DNA of 60,781 nt from the NCBI GenBank assembly GCA_041628615.1, contig JBFKOW010000002.1:1-60781 (forward strand). The letters run 5' to 3'. Shown in pieces: positions 1 to 7,950 of the stretch. Source of the stretch: JAMWZF01 sp041628615. Its GTDB lineage: Bacteria; Pseudomonadota; Alphaproteobacteria; Rhodobacterales; Rhodobacteraceae. The translations under genes and the position numbers were made by a program. Within the stretch, counting starts at the first letter, position 1, and every line of letters starts with the position of its first letter. The notes beneath the pieces are model-generated. The model saw only the letters and a list, made by a program, of their open reading frames with translations, ran no database searches and was not told the DNA's origin.

Positions 1-611
1 CGGGCAGTGAGGCCGCGCTGACCGCCCGCGTCGACCTGCTCGACCTGATGGTGACCGCGGTCGGCGGCTACGTCTCGCCCGAGGCCGAGGCGCTGGCCGA
101 GACGATCTACGCCGCCGCCCCCGACAATGCCTCCGCGCGGGCCTATCTCGGCCTGCTCTATTTCGAGACCGACCGCCCCGACATCGCCTTCCGGCTGTGG
201 CGGCCGGTGGCCGAGACCGCGCCGGCGGACAGCCGGCCCGGCCGGATCGCCCGCGGCTTCATCGCCGACGCCGCGTTCCGGGCCGGGGTTGAATACGCGC
301 TGCCCGCCGGGCCCGCCGCGCCGGCCGACCGAGGGCCCGGCGCCGCCGACATGGCCGCCGCGGCCGACATGGACCCGGACGCCCGCGCCGCGATGATCCG
401 CGGCATGGTCGAGGGACTTGAGGCCCGGCTCGCCGACGAGGGCGGCAGTTCGACCGACTGGGCCCGGCTCATCACCTCGCTCGCCGTGCTTGGCGAGACC
501 GAGCGCGCCGCGTCCATCGCCGCCGAGGCCCGCTCCCTGTTCGCGCGGATGCCCAACGACCTCGCCCGGATCGAGGCGGCCGCGGCGCAGGCCGGGCTGG
601 CGCCGGAATGA
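1..611 (+). CDS. ccmI: CcmI, cytochrome c biogenesis protein, C-terminal part (5' end outside window)
   Basis: The reading frame is already open at the window edge, so only the C-terminal part (about 200 residues) is present. It carries a tetratricopeptide-like stretch (ending around the motif ARAYLGLLYFETDRPDIAF) followed by a Gly/Ala/Pro-rich linker and a helical tail. In CcmI/CycH proteins the TPR region is periplasmic and hands apocytochrome c to the haem lyase of the System I maturation pathway. The stop codon overlaps the ATG of ruvX by four bases (ATGA), so the two genes are probably co-transcribed. The family call rests on the TPR-plus-tail pattern; another TPR assembly factor is possible because the N-terminal membrane segments are not visible. 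Confidence 0.7.
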   Translation, partial: GSEAALTARVDLLDLMVTAVGGYVSPEAEALAETIYAAAPDNASARAYLGLLYFETDRPDIAFRLWRPVAETAPADSRPGRIARGFIADAAFRAGVEYALPAGPAAPADRGPGAADMAAAADMDPDARAAMIRGMVEGLEARLADEGGSSTDWARLITSLAVLGETERAASIAAEARSLFARMPNDLARIEAAAAQAGLAPE

Positions 612-1078
612 TCTGCGAGACCGCCGAGGACCTCGCCGCCGCCCTGCCGCCGGCCGGCGGGCTTCTGGGCCTCGACCTCGGCACCCGGACCATCGGCCTC
701 GCCGTTTCCGACGGGCTGCGGCAGGTCGGGACCCCCCTGCGCACCCTCAAGCGGACGAAGTTTTCCGCCGACGCCGCCGCCCTGCTGGCGGTGGCCGACG
801 AACGCGGCCTCGCCGGGCTGGTCCTCGGGCTGCCCCGCAACATGGACGGGACCGAGGGGCCGCGCTGCCAGTCGACCCGCGCCTTCGCCCGCAACCTCGC
901 CCGGCTCACCGACCTGCCGATCGGCTTCTGGGACGAGCGATTGTCCACCGTGGCCGCGGAACGGGCGCTGCTTGAGGCGGATGCGACACGCAAACGTCGC
1001 GCCGAGGTGATCGATCATGTCGCCGCTGGGGTAATCCTGCAGGGCGTGCTAGACCGGCTGCGCAACATCACGGGGTGA
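608..1078 (+). CDS. ruvX: Holliday junction resolvase-like nuclease RuvX (YqgF family)
   Basis: This 156-residue protein has the length and motif order of the YqgF/RuvX RNase H-fold family. The first acidic motif LGLDLGTRTIGLAVSD places the catalytic Asp at residue 23, followed by the central motif VLGLPRNMDGTEG and the late motifs DERLSTVAAE and VIDHVAAGVILQ, which supply the remaining acidic residues. Family members act in the cytoplasm on 16S pre-rRNA 5' ends and possibly on branched DNA. The ATG overlaps the ccmI stop by four bases and a DUF1289 gene follows after four bases, so this looks like one transcription unit. Confidence 0.93.
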   Translation: MICETAEDLAAALPPAGGLLGLDLGTRTIGLAVSDGLRQVGTPLRTLKRTKFSADAAALLAVADERGLAGLVLGLPRNMDGTEGPRCQSTRAFARNLARLTDLPIGFWDERLSTVAAERALLEADATRKRRAEVIDHVAAGVILQGVLDRLRNITG

Positions 1079-1082
1079 CAGG

Positions 1083-1337
1083 GTGACCAAGGCGGACAAC
1101 GGCGACGCCATCTGGCGGCGGGCGGAGATCGACAGTCCCTGCGTCCGGGTCTGCGTCGTCCAACCCGAGACCCGGCTCTGCACCGGCTGCCTGCGCACCA
1201 TCGACGAGATCACCGACTGGACCCGGATGACTCCGGAGATGCGCCGCGAGATCATGGCCGACCTGCCGGGCCGGGTCGGGCTGTTGCGCCGCCGCCGGGG
1301 CGGCCGGGCCGGCCGGCTGGGCCGCAGCGACGGCTGA
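1083..1337 (+). CDS. DUF1289 domain protein
   Basis: A small 84-residue protein with the DUF1289 pattern: SPCVRVCVVQPETRLCTGC near the N-terminus (cysteines of a probable metal-binding cluster), then RTIDEITDW and a helical MTPEMRREIMADLP. Family members are widespread in proteobacteria and have no settled biochemical role; the Cys pattern suggests a bound metal or Fe-S centre. It starts with GTG four bases after ruvX. The C-terminal end is Arg/Gly-rich and may be disordered. Confidence 0.85.
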   Translation: MTKADNGDAIWRRAEIDSPCVRVCVVQPETRLCTGCLRTIDEITDWTRMTPEMRREIMADLPGRVGLLRRRRGGRAGRLGRSDG

Positions 1338-1355
1338 TCGCCGCCGGTCGTCAGG

Positions 1356-2114
1356 TCAGGGCGCGGTCAGCCACGCGACGGGATCGGCCATTTCCGGACG
1401 GAAGAACGCCACCATGCGGCCCGCCGCATCGGGCCGGGCCGCGGGGTCTTGCGGCCAGGGCGCGGTGCCGTGGACCGCGAAGCGGTGGATCAGGAAGGCC
1501 GCGCCCGGCTCGGGCGGCCCCATCTCGACCCTCTCGCAGGTCTCGAAGACCGCCCGCCGGGCGGCGTTGTAGGCATCGGTGACGTCGGTCTCGCCGGGAT
1601 CGCGGCCGCAGATCGCCTGCCCGAGGGCCGCCGCGACGATCCTATGGCTGCCGCGCCAGACCACCGTCGGCGCCGCCCTCTGCCGGTCCAGCGGCAGGCC
1701 GAGAATGTAGCCGTGGCGTTCGACCGGCACCCGCCGGCGCCCGGGCCCGACCGCATGGATCCCGTCGACATGGGCGGCGCAGCGGACCACGCGGAACCGG
1801 TGCGCAGCCTCGGTCTCCTCCGGGTCGCGGCGCGGATAGCCGGGGTAGACGATCGAGAGTTGCGCCCGGTGCAGCGGCAGGTCGGGCACCCGGTCCCGCC
1901 ACGAGCCGGCGAGCGGCACCCCATCGATGGACCCGTCCGTTCCGGTCGGCAGCGCATCGACCCCGACGAACCATGTTCCGCCGTGGCGCAGGTGGCGGGC
2001 GCGCGCGGCCGGGTCGGCGGCGATCCGGGTGGCGGCGGCCGACGCCGCCTCGGCCCAGCGGGCGGTGGCCGGCGCAGCGGGGAAGATCTCGAACCCGTCC
2101 GCCGACAGGCTCAC
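1356..2114 (-). CDS. Phytanoyl-CoA dioxygenase-like Fe(II)/2-oxoglutarate oxygenase
   Basis: This 252-residue protein has the facial-triad pattern of the PhyH superfamily: HVDG (His-x-Asp) in the middle, a second His in HRFAVHGTAPW, and an Arg in GRMVAFFRPE that would hold the 2-oxoglutarate carboxylate. The substrate cannot be read from the sequence. The open frame extends upstream to 2222, but that part overlaps the TauE/SafE gene; the GTG at 2114 forms a GTGA overlap with the stop of that gene and is the better start. The two leftward genes are therefore translationally coupled. Pairing with a TauE/SafE permease would fit oxidation of a small organosulfur or organic acid compound, but that is inference. 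Confidence 0.7.
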   Translation of the reverse strand: MSLSADGFEIFPAAPATARWAEAASAAATRIAADPAARARHLRHGGTWFVGVDALPTGTDGSIDGVPLAGSWRDRVPDLPLHRAQLSIVYPGYPRRDPEETEAAHRFRVVRCAAHVDGIHAVGPGRRRVPVERHGYILGLPLDRQRAAPTVVWRGSHRIVAAALGQAICGRDPGETDVTDAYNAARRAVFETCERVEMGPPEPGAAFLIHRFAVHGTAPWPQDPAARPDAAGRMVAFFRPEMADPVAWLTAP

Positions 2115-2935
2115 GGCCAGACCAGTTGCCGCAGCATGTTGATGGCGACCAGCGACAGGAACACCCCGAACACCCGCTTCAGCGGCCCGGGATCGAGCGC
2201 GTGCGCCAGCCGCGCGCCCCACGGCGCGGTCAGCAGCGTCATCGCGATGGTCAGCCCGAAGGCCGGCAGGTTCACCGCGCCCACCGTCAGCGGCGGCGCC
2301 GCCCCGTCCGCCACGTCGAGCAGCAGGAAGCCGAGCGCCGAGGGCACCGCGATGGCGAGCCCGAAGCCCGCCGCCGTCGCCACTGCCCGGTGGATCGGCA
2401 CCCCGCAGAGCGTCATCATCGGGACCCCGAAGGTGCCGCCGCCGATGCCCATCAGCACCGAGAGCAGGCCCAATACCGGCGCCAGGGCGGCGCGGACGGG
2501 TCCGGTGGGCAGCGCCCCGGCCAGCCGCCAGCTGCCCTTGCCCGCGATCATGTAGATGCCGACGATCGCGGCGGCGATGCCGAACACCATCTGCAGCACC
2601 GCCGACGGCACCCGCGCCGCGACCAGAAGACCGAGCACCGCGCCCACCGCGATGCCCGGCGCCCAGCCGCGCAGGATGCCCCAGTCCACCGCGCCCTTGC
2701 GGTGGTGGCTCTGCACCGACCGGATCGAGGTGACGACGATGGTGGCGAGCGATGTGGCGACGCAGACCTGCATGAGCTGCGGTCCGGCGAAGCCGAGCGC
2801 GGTCAGCGCGTAGAAATAGGCCGGGACGAGGACGATCCCGCCGCCGACCCCGAGCAGGCCGGCCAGCACGCCGGCCCCGGCTCCGATCACGAGCAGGGCA
2901 AGGGCGAAGGGAAGGTAGATCGCGAACTCGGCCAT
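2111..2935 (-). CDS. TauE/SafE family sulfite or organic-anion permease
   Basis: A 274-residue, strongly hydrophobic protein with about eight membrane segments and the duplicated glycine-rich motifs of the TauE/SafE (DUF81) family: LAGLLGVGGGIVLVPA near the N-terminus and LMGIGGGTFGVPM in the second half. Members export sulfite or related anions or import organic acids across the inner membrane; the direction and substrate are not visible here. It is the first gene of a two-gene leftward unit with the PhyH-like oxygenase. Confidence 0.88.
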   Translation of the reverse strand: MAEFAIYLPFALALLVIGAGAGVLAGLLGVGGGIVLVPAYFYALTALGFAGPQLMQVCVATSLATIVVTSIRSVQSHHRKGAVDWGILRGWAPGIAVGAVLGLLVAARVPSAVLQMVFGIAAAIVGIYMIAGKGSWRLAGALPTGPVRAALAPVLGLLSVLMGIGGGTFGVPMMTLCGVPIHRAVATAAGFGLAIAVPSALGFLLLDVADGAAPPLTVGAVNLPAFGLTIAMTLLTAPWGARLAHALDPGPLKRVFGVFLSLVAINMLRQLVWP

Positions 2936-3013
2936 CGCTGCGGGCTAGCGCAGGCCGGGCGCGGAGGCAATCGGGGACGTGGCCGGGGACATCTGGGCGG
3001 GCGGTCCCGCGGC

Positions 3014-4015
3014 TCAGGCCGCCGCGGCGTCCGGCACCCGCTCCAGCGCCCGGCGCAGCACCTCGATCCCGGCCCCCTCGCAGGTCGCCTCTTCCGAGAG
3101 CACCCGCCGCCAGGCCCGGGCGCCGGGCCGGCCCGCGAACAGCCCGAGCATGTGCCGGGTGACCTGGTGCAGCCGGCCGCCCTCGGCGAGATGCGCCTCG
3201 ATATGCGGGATCATCGCCTCAACGGCGTCCTCCGCCGTGCGGTCCGGCGCGGCGACGCCGAAGATCCGCCGGTCGGCGCTGCCGAGGATCGCGACCGGGG
3301 CCTGGTAGGCCGCCCGGCCGATCATCACCCCGTCCATCCCGGCGGCGAGATGCGACGCGGCCTCGTCGAGCGACCCGACCCCACCGTTGACCGACAGGTG
3401 CAGGTCGGGGAACGCGGCCTTCATCCGGTGGACCAGCGGGTAGTCGAGGGGCGGGATGTCGCGGTTCTCCTTCGGGCTCAGCCCCTGCAGCCAGGCCTTG
3501 CGGGCGTGGATCGCCACCCGTCTGACCCCCGCCGCCCGGATCGCTTGCAGGAAGGCCGGCAGCACCGCCTCCGGCTCCTGCTCGTCGACCCCGATCCGGC
3601 ACTTCACCGTCACCTCGCGCGGCTGCGCGGCGATCATCGCGGCGCAGCATTCGGCCACCAGGTCCGGCGACTTCATCAGCACCGCCCCGAAGGTTCCGGA
3701 CTGGACCCGGTCCGAGGGGCAGCCGACGTTGAGGTTGATCTCGTCGTAGCCTTCCCCGGCCGCCATCCGCGCCGCTTCCGCCAGCTCGGCCGGGTCCGAA
3801 CCGCCCAGTTGAAGCGCAACCGGATGCTCGGCCGGATCGAAGCGCAACAGGTGCCGCGCCCCGCCCCGCACCAGCGCCGGGGCCGTCACCATCTCGGTAT
3901 AGAGCAGCACATGCCGCGACAACGCCCGGTGCAGCCGCCGGCAATGCCGATCGGTCCAGTCCATCATGGGCGCAACAGACAATCGCGCTGCCTCGGCGGC
4001 CGCGTTCGGGGGCAT
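3014..4015 (-). CDS. dusA: tRNA-dihydrouridine(20/20a) synthase DusA
   Basis: A 333-residue TIM-barrel flavoprotein. The N-terminal SVAPMMDWTDRHCRRL motif, the FMN-site motif LQLGGSDPAELAEAA, and the catalytic-Cys motif INLNVGCPSDRVQ followed by GTFGAVLMKSP are diagnostic for the DusA branch, which reduces uridines 20 and 20a in the tRNA D-loop using NADPH. The ATG at 4015 is preceded by AGGAG with an eight-base gap. It is transcribed leftward and the next leftward gene is 78 bases away. Confidence 0.95.
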   Translation of the reverse strand: MPPNAAAEAARLSVAPMMDWTDRHCRRLHRALSRHVLLYTEMVTAPALVRGGARHLLRFDPAEHPVALQLGGSDPAELAEAARMAAGEGYDEINLNVGCPSDRVQSGTFGAVLMKSPDLVAECCAAMIAAQPREVTVKCRIGVDEQEPEAVLPAFLQAIRAAGVRRVAIHARKAWLQGLSPKENRDIPPLDYPLVHRMKAAFPDLHLSVNGGVGSLDEAASHLAAGMDGVMIGRAAYQAPVAILGSADRRIFGVAAPDRTAEDAVEAMIPHIEAHLAEGGRLHQVTRHMLGLFAGRPGARAWRRVLSEEATCEGAGIEVLRRALERVPDAAAA

Positions 4016-4088
4016 TCAGTGGTCTCCTCAGGGCCGTCCTTACTCGGAACCGACCCGCAGTGCACAACATACGCACACGGCGCCCGAG

Positions 4089-4132
4089 CCGCCACCCTGC
4101 CCCGTGCAAAGGGAGGCAGACGGCGGTTTTTT
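4089..4132 (+). terminator. Intrinsic terminator-like hairpin, plus-strand orientation, upstream of dusA
   Basis: CCGCC and CTGCC (4089-4093, 4097-4101) pair with GGCAG and GGCGG (4115-4119, 4122-4126), followed by six T residues (4127-4132). The geometry is that of a rho-independent terminator reading rightward. No plus-strand gene precedes it, because dusA and the rha operon both read leftward, so what it would terminate is unclear: a short antisense transcript, or a relic. Confidence 0.5.
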
Positions 4133-4281
4133 GGGCTGGCCTGACCGCTACCCGATCTCAAGACCCCATTCGGTCGAGTTCCAGCGCCGGATCATGGTTT
4201 TCACCGAAGAAACCCGAGAAGCCGACACTGGTGCAGCACGCGTTGAATGGCCGAGACGAGCCCGCGGCCGGCGTCCGGCTG

Positions 4282-5664
4282 TCAAACCTGCGCCACGGCG
4301 GCATTCCACTCTGATGCATAGTCGGCGAGAAGACCTTCGGCCCTTTCAACAGGGCGTGCCGGAGGCGGCTTCGGACGCTCCGGAGCATCGGCGGCGGCGA
4401 GCAGCAGGGCAGCGCCCCGGCTCGTTCCAGTCGCGCTATCGGTTGGGATCACGGGCGACGCAGACGCGGCTCCGAGCATTTTGAGGTAGGGCTTGTTCCG
4501 GGCAAACGGGCCCTCGACAATGACCGGGCCCTGGTGCCCGATCAGATCGAGGCAGTGCGCCGTGACCAGCGCCAGATAGAATCCGACCGCGGCGCTTCGC
4601 TGACCGGACCCCTGTGGCGGCTCGGCACCGATCCAGCGCGAGTTCATGCCTGCGAACGGACCGGTTTCCGGCACCGCCGAGGGCAACAGCATGCTTCGAC
4701 GTGTCAGGACCTCCCGAATCTCCGCGTCTTCCGGCTCCACCGTTGATCCGCCGAGAAGGAGGTCGTGTTCCCGTCCCCCCATGAAGCGTGCCGACGGCAC
4801 CGCGGCGCCGAAGGCGTCGACGTTGACCAGCGTGTCGCGCGCGGGGTCCAGGGTCACGGGTTTGCCGCCGACCGCCATCGCGATCACCCAGGTGCCCGTA
4901 GAGACGACGCTGAAGGGCGGTTTGCGCGCCACCAGATGCGACAGCAACGAAGCGTTCGAGTCGTGGATGCCGCAAAGAACGGGCGTCCCAGTGGACAGCC
5001 CCGTGCGGCGAGCGACTTCGGAGGTGACCGTTCCCAGTATGTCGCCGGGCTTGCGGGGGGGAGCAATCTTGCCCGCGATGCCGATGGTCTGGGGCAGAGA
5101 GGAAAACCGGCCCCGGTGAGGATCCCAAAGGTCCGTGTGGCACCCCAGTGACGTCACGTCCGAGGCGAAGACACCCGTCAGGCGATACGCCCAGAACTGC
5201 GGATAGGTCACGACATGAGCGACGCGGTCGATCAGCGTCGGATCGGTCAGGAACTGCCAGTGGAGTTGCGCGCCGAGGTTGAGCCCCATGGACAGGCGGG
5301 GCGATCCCGTTTCGGAGAACGGCGGCCGGATCGCATCATATGCCTGCGCGCACTCGTCCGGCCCGGCATGTTCATAGTCGAGAACCGGCGTCGCAAGAGA
5401 GCCGTCCCTGGCGATCAACGCGGCCGCGGCGCCATGGGTCGTGATCGTGATCGCGTTCAGTCCATGGTCGGCATGAAAGCGCAAGAGGCCGTCCAGGATG
5501 AACTCCCAATGCGCGTCGACGTCGAAATGCGGATAAGGCGGACCCGGCAGGACCTTGTTCGGCCGCGTGACGACGGCGATTTCCGAAAGATCCGAAAGGC
5601 GAACGAGCGCGAGCTTGGCGTTCGTCTTGCCGATATCGATGACGGCCACGTGCCCGGAAGTCAT
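4282..5664 (-). CDS. rhaK: L-rhamnulose kinase (FGGY family), rhizobial RhaK type
   Basis: A 460-residue FGGY carbohydrate kinase. The N-terminal phosphate-1 motif VIDIGKTNAKLAL, the Gly/Ser motif SVVSTGTWVIAM and the C-terminal TSRGAALLLAA of the ATPase fold are all present. Position in the cluster, after rhamnose transport and mutarotase genes, supports L-rhamnulose (or rhamnose) as substrate; in Rhizobium leguminosarum RhaK is also needed for uptake. It overlaps rhaU by four bases (ATGA) and is the last gene of the leftward operon. An L-fuculokinase-type specificity cannot be excluded from sequence alone. Confidence 0.88.
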   Translation of the reverse strand: MTSGHVAVIDIGKTNAKLALVRLSDLSEIAVVTRPNKVLPGPPYPHFDVDAHWEFILDGLLRFHADHGLNAITITTHGAAAALIARDGSLATPVLDYEHAGPDECAQAYDAIRPPFSETGSPRLSMGLNLGAQLHWQFLTDPTLIDRVAHVVTYPQFWAYRLTGVFASDVTSLGCHTDLWDPHRGRFSSLPQTIGIAGKIAPPRKPGDILGTVTSEVARRTGLSTGTPVLCGIHDSNASLLSHLVARKPPFSVVSTGTWVIAMAVGGKPVTLDPARDTLVNVDAFGAAVPSARFMGGREHDLLLGGSTVEPEDAEIREVLTRRSMLLPSAVPETGPFAGMNSRWIGAEPPQGSGQRSAAVGFYLALVTAHCLDLIGHQGPVIVEGPFARNKPYLKMLGAASASPVIPTDSATGTSRGAALLLAAADAPERPKPPPARPVERAEGLLADYASEWNAAVAQV

Positions 5665-5975
5665 GGCATGTGAAAGACGGGCTCGAGCGGCACGGCGACC
5701 GGCTCGTTGTCATCATGGGTTTCCATGATATCGGCCATGTGCGCCCACCATTTCTTCATGATTTCACGGGACGGGAGGTCGTCCATGCGGTGGTCGTCCG
5801 TGCGCCAGAGAACCCCGAAAAGTATGTTCGTTTCCTCATCGAGGTGGATCGAATAGTCCGACACCCCGGCGTCTTTCAGAAGTGCCACAAGCTCAGGCCA
5901 GATCTTGTCATGACGTTTCTTGTATTCCTCCCTCGCCCCGGGATTGAGGCGCATCTTGAAGGCGTATTTCTCCAT
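5661..5975 (-). CDS. rhaU: L-rhamnose mutarotase
   Basis: A 104-residue protein of the RhaU/YiiL family, which interconverts alpha and beta anomers of L-rhamnose in the cytoplasm. Diagnostic features are MEKYAFKMRLNPG at the start, YKKRHDKIWPEL with the active-site His, YSIHLDEETNILFGV and MKKWWAHMADIM. The start is the ATG at 5975, which shares one base with the stop of rhaQ (TGATG). Much longer frames upstream in the same phase are shadows of the permease genes. Confidence 0.95.
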   Translation of the reverse strand: MEKYAFKMRLNPGAREEYKKRHDKIWPELVALLKDAGVSDYSIHLDEETNILFGVLWRTDDHRMDDLPSREIMKKWWAHMADIMETHDDNEPVAVPLEPVFHMP

Positions 5976-6958
5976 CAGGCCCTCCACTTCTCCCAAAGCC
6001 GCGGCAAGGCGATGACGCCGATCAGAAGTGCGCCGATGACGATGGACATCACAATGCCTGGCACATTGAGGAGCCCGAGACCGAAGGTCACGAGGCCCAT
6101 CACGAAGGCGGCGATCACCACGCCCGGGATCGAGCCCGAACCGCCGAGGATGCTCACCCCGCCGAGAACCACCATGGTGACGATTTCCAGCTCCCATCCG
6201 AACGCGATCGACGGACGTGTCGAGGCCAGCCGCGACGTCAGGCAGATGGCAGCCACGCCGGACATGAGCCCCGTCAGCAGGAAGAGGATGAACTTCACCC
6301 GGGCGACCCGGATGCCGGAGAACTCCGCGCCGACCGGGTTGTTTCCGATAGCATAGACCGCACGACCGAAGTTCGTCTTGTGGAGGAGAACAAGGTAGAT
6401 GAGCGCGAGGCCGGCGAAGAGCACGAACTCGAAGGAGATCACCCAAAAGACATAGCCCTGCCCGAAAAACGCGAAGTCCGACGGGTATCCGCGATAGGCC
6501 TGGTCGCCGAGGACGATGTAGCTGATCCCGCGAAACAGACTCATCGTGCCGATGGTGACGACGATCGAGGGCAGGCCCATGCGCGTGACAAGGAAGCCGT
6601 TGAACGCGCCGCACAGAAGGCCCACCCCAAGCCCGATCAGCACCAGTCCCGGAGTGCCCACCCCGACCTGAACGGCCGCGCCCATTGCCGTCGAGGCCAG
6701 CGCGATGATGGAAGCCACGGAGAGGTCGATCTCACCTGCGATGATCAGGAGCGCCATCGCGAAGGCGATCATCGCCTTCTCCGTGAAGTTGAACGTCATG
6801 TCGCTGAGGTTCCACGCGTTCAGGAAATAGGGCGAGGTGAAGCTGTTCACGACGAAGATCGCGACGGCGACGGCAAGCAGAAGCGTCTCCCAGCTTTTCA
6901 GACGCCGTTCGAGCGGCGATTTCAGGCGGTCGGGAATGAAGCGGGTCGTATCGGTCAT
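5975..6958 (-). CDS. rhaQ: Rhamnose ABC transporter permease (second of two)
   Basis: A 327-residue BPD_transp_2 (ribose/RbsC-type) permease with about nine to ten membrane segments. The signature stretch IIAGEIDLSVASIIALAS and the repeat GLPSIVVTIGTMSLFRGISY are those of sugar permeases. It pairs with rhaP to form a heterodimeric channel for RhaS/RhaT. The ATG at 6958 overlaps the rhaP stop (ATGA). A frame continuing to 8212 in the same phase is an artefact across rhaP. Confidence 0.93.
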   Translation of the reverse strand: MTDTTRFIPDRLKSPLERRLKSWETLLLAVAVAIFVVNSFTSPYFLNAWNLSDMTFNFTEKAMIAFAMALLIIAGEIDLSVASIIALASTAMGAAVQVGVGTPGLVLIGLGVGLLCGAFNGFLVTRMGLPSIVVTIGTMSLFRGISYIVLGDQAYRGYPSDFAFFGQGYVFWVISFEFVLFAGLALIYLVLLHKTNFGRAVYAIGNNPVGAEFSGIRVARVKFILFLLTGLMSGVAAICLTSRLASTRPSIAFGWELEIVTMVVLGGVSILGGSGSIPGVVIAAFVMGLVTFGLGLLNVPGIVMSIVIGALLIGVIALPRLWEKWRA

Positions 6959-7938
6959 GTCGCCTGCTCCGCGCGCTTGAGGATGATCCGGCCCTTGGCG
7001 CGATTGGCCTGGGCGTTGAGGGCGACCGCAATGATGATCGCGCCGCCGGAGATCGCCAGTTGCCAGAACGGGGAGATGTCCACGACCGGGAGCGCGTTGC
7101 TGATGATGCCAAGAAAGAGAGACCCCAGCATCGCGCCCACCACCGAGCCGATGCCACCCATGATGGCGACGCCCCCGATGACACAGGCGGCCACGACATT
7201 GAGCTCGAAGCCGCCTGCCAGATCGACGAATGCGACGGCGAACCGCGAAACCCAGAGATAGCCCGTGAGCCCCGCCAACGCTCCGGAAATCGTGAATGCC
7301 CAGAACTGCGTCTTGCCCACGTCGATCCCGGCATAGGTGGCCGCATGCGGGTTGCCGCCGACGGCATAGAACGCTCGGCCCAGGGTTGTCCGGGTCATCA
7401 CGAGCGTGAAGAGGACGACCGCAGCGATGGCGATCCAGCTCATCAGCGGCAGGCCCAGAAACGCCGTCCGCGGAAACGCCTTGAACGTATCGCTGAACTC
7501 GTGGCTGTTGACCCATTTCCCGTCGGACAGAAGGAAGATCGTTCCCCGGAAGATCGTCATCGTTCCAAGCGTCACGACGATCGGAGGAATGGCGAGCTTC
7601 CAGACGAGGACGCCGTTCAGCATTCCGAGAAGCGCGCCGAACGCGATGGAAACGAGGATGATCAACGGCACCGGCAGTCCCGGCATGGCGACATTGATCA
7701 TGGCCACGACCATGCCCGTCAGGGCGAGGTTGGCCGCGACGCTCAGATCGATGCACCGCGTCAGGATCACGATCATCTGGCCGATAGCGAGCAGGATCAG
7801 TGGGGCGGTGTCGTTGAAGACATTCGCCAGGTTCGCCGGCGCAATGAAGGCGGGGAACCGCGAGGCGATGATCGCGAGGAGCAGGATGATCGCGCCCGCC
7901 AGGAGCACTTCGCGAGACATGAGGACGTTTTTCGACAT
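6955..7938 (-). CDS. rhaP: Rhamnose ABC transporter permease (first of two)
   Basis: A 327-residue inner-membrane permease of the RbsC family, paralogous to rhaQ: ILTRCIDLSVAANLALTGM and IPPIVVTLGTMTIFRGTIF match the same motif pair. It lies 12 bases after rhaT and overlaps rhaQ by four bases. The gene order ATPase, permease, permease, mutarotase, kinase is that of rhizobial rhamnose operons. Confidence 0.93.
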   Translation of the reverse strand: MSKNVLMSREVLLAGAIILLLAIIASRFPAFIAPANLANVFNDTAPLILLAIGQMIVILTRCIDLSVAANLALTGMVVAMINVAMPGLPVPLIILVSIAFGALLGMLNGVLVWKLAIPPIVVTLGTMTIFRGTIFLLSDGKWVNSHEFSDTFKAFPRTAFLGLPLMSWIAIAAVVLFTLVMTRTTLGRAFYAVGGNPHAATYAGIDVGKTQFWAFTISGALAGLTGYLWVSRFAVAFVDLAGGFELNVVAACVIGGVAIMGGIGSVVGAMLGSLFLGIISNALPVVDISPFWQLAISGGAIIIAVALNAQANRAKGRIILKRAEQAT

Positions 7939-7950
7939 GGGTGCGCCTCC

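Noticed and set aside
1973..4144. A 723-codon plus-strand open frame across the TauE/SafE and dusA genes
   Set aside because: It is antisense to two well-supported genes, is dominated by Arg, His, Gly and Gln, and shows no family motif; long empty frames like this are expected in very GC-rich DNA.
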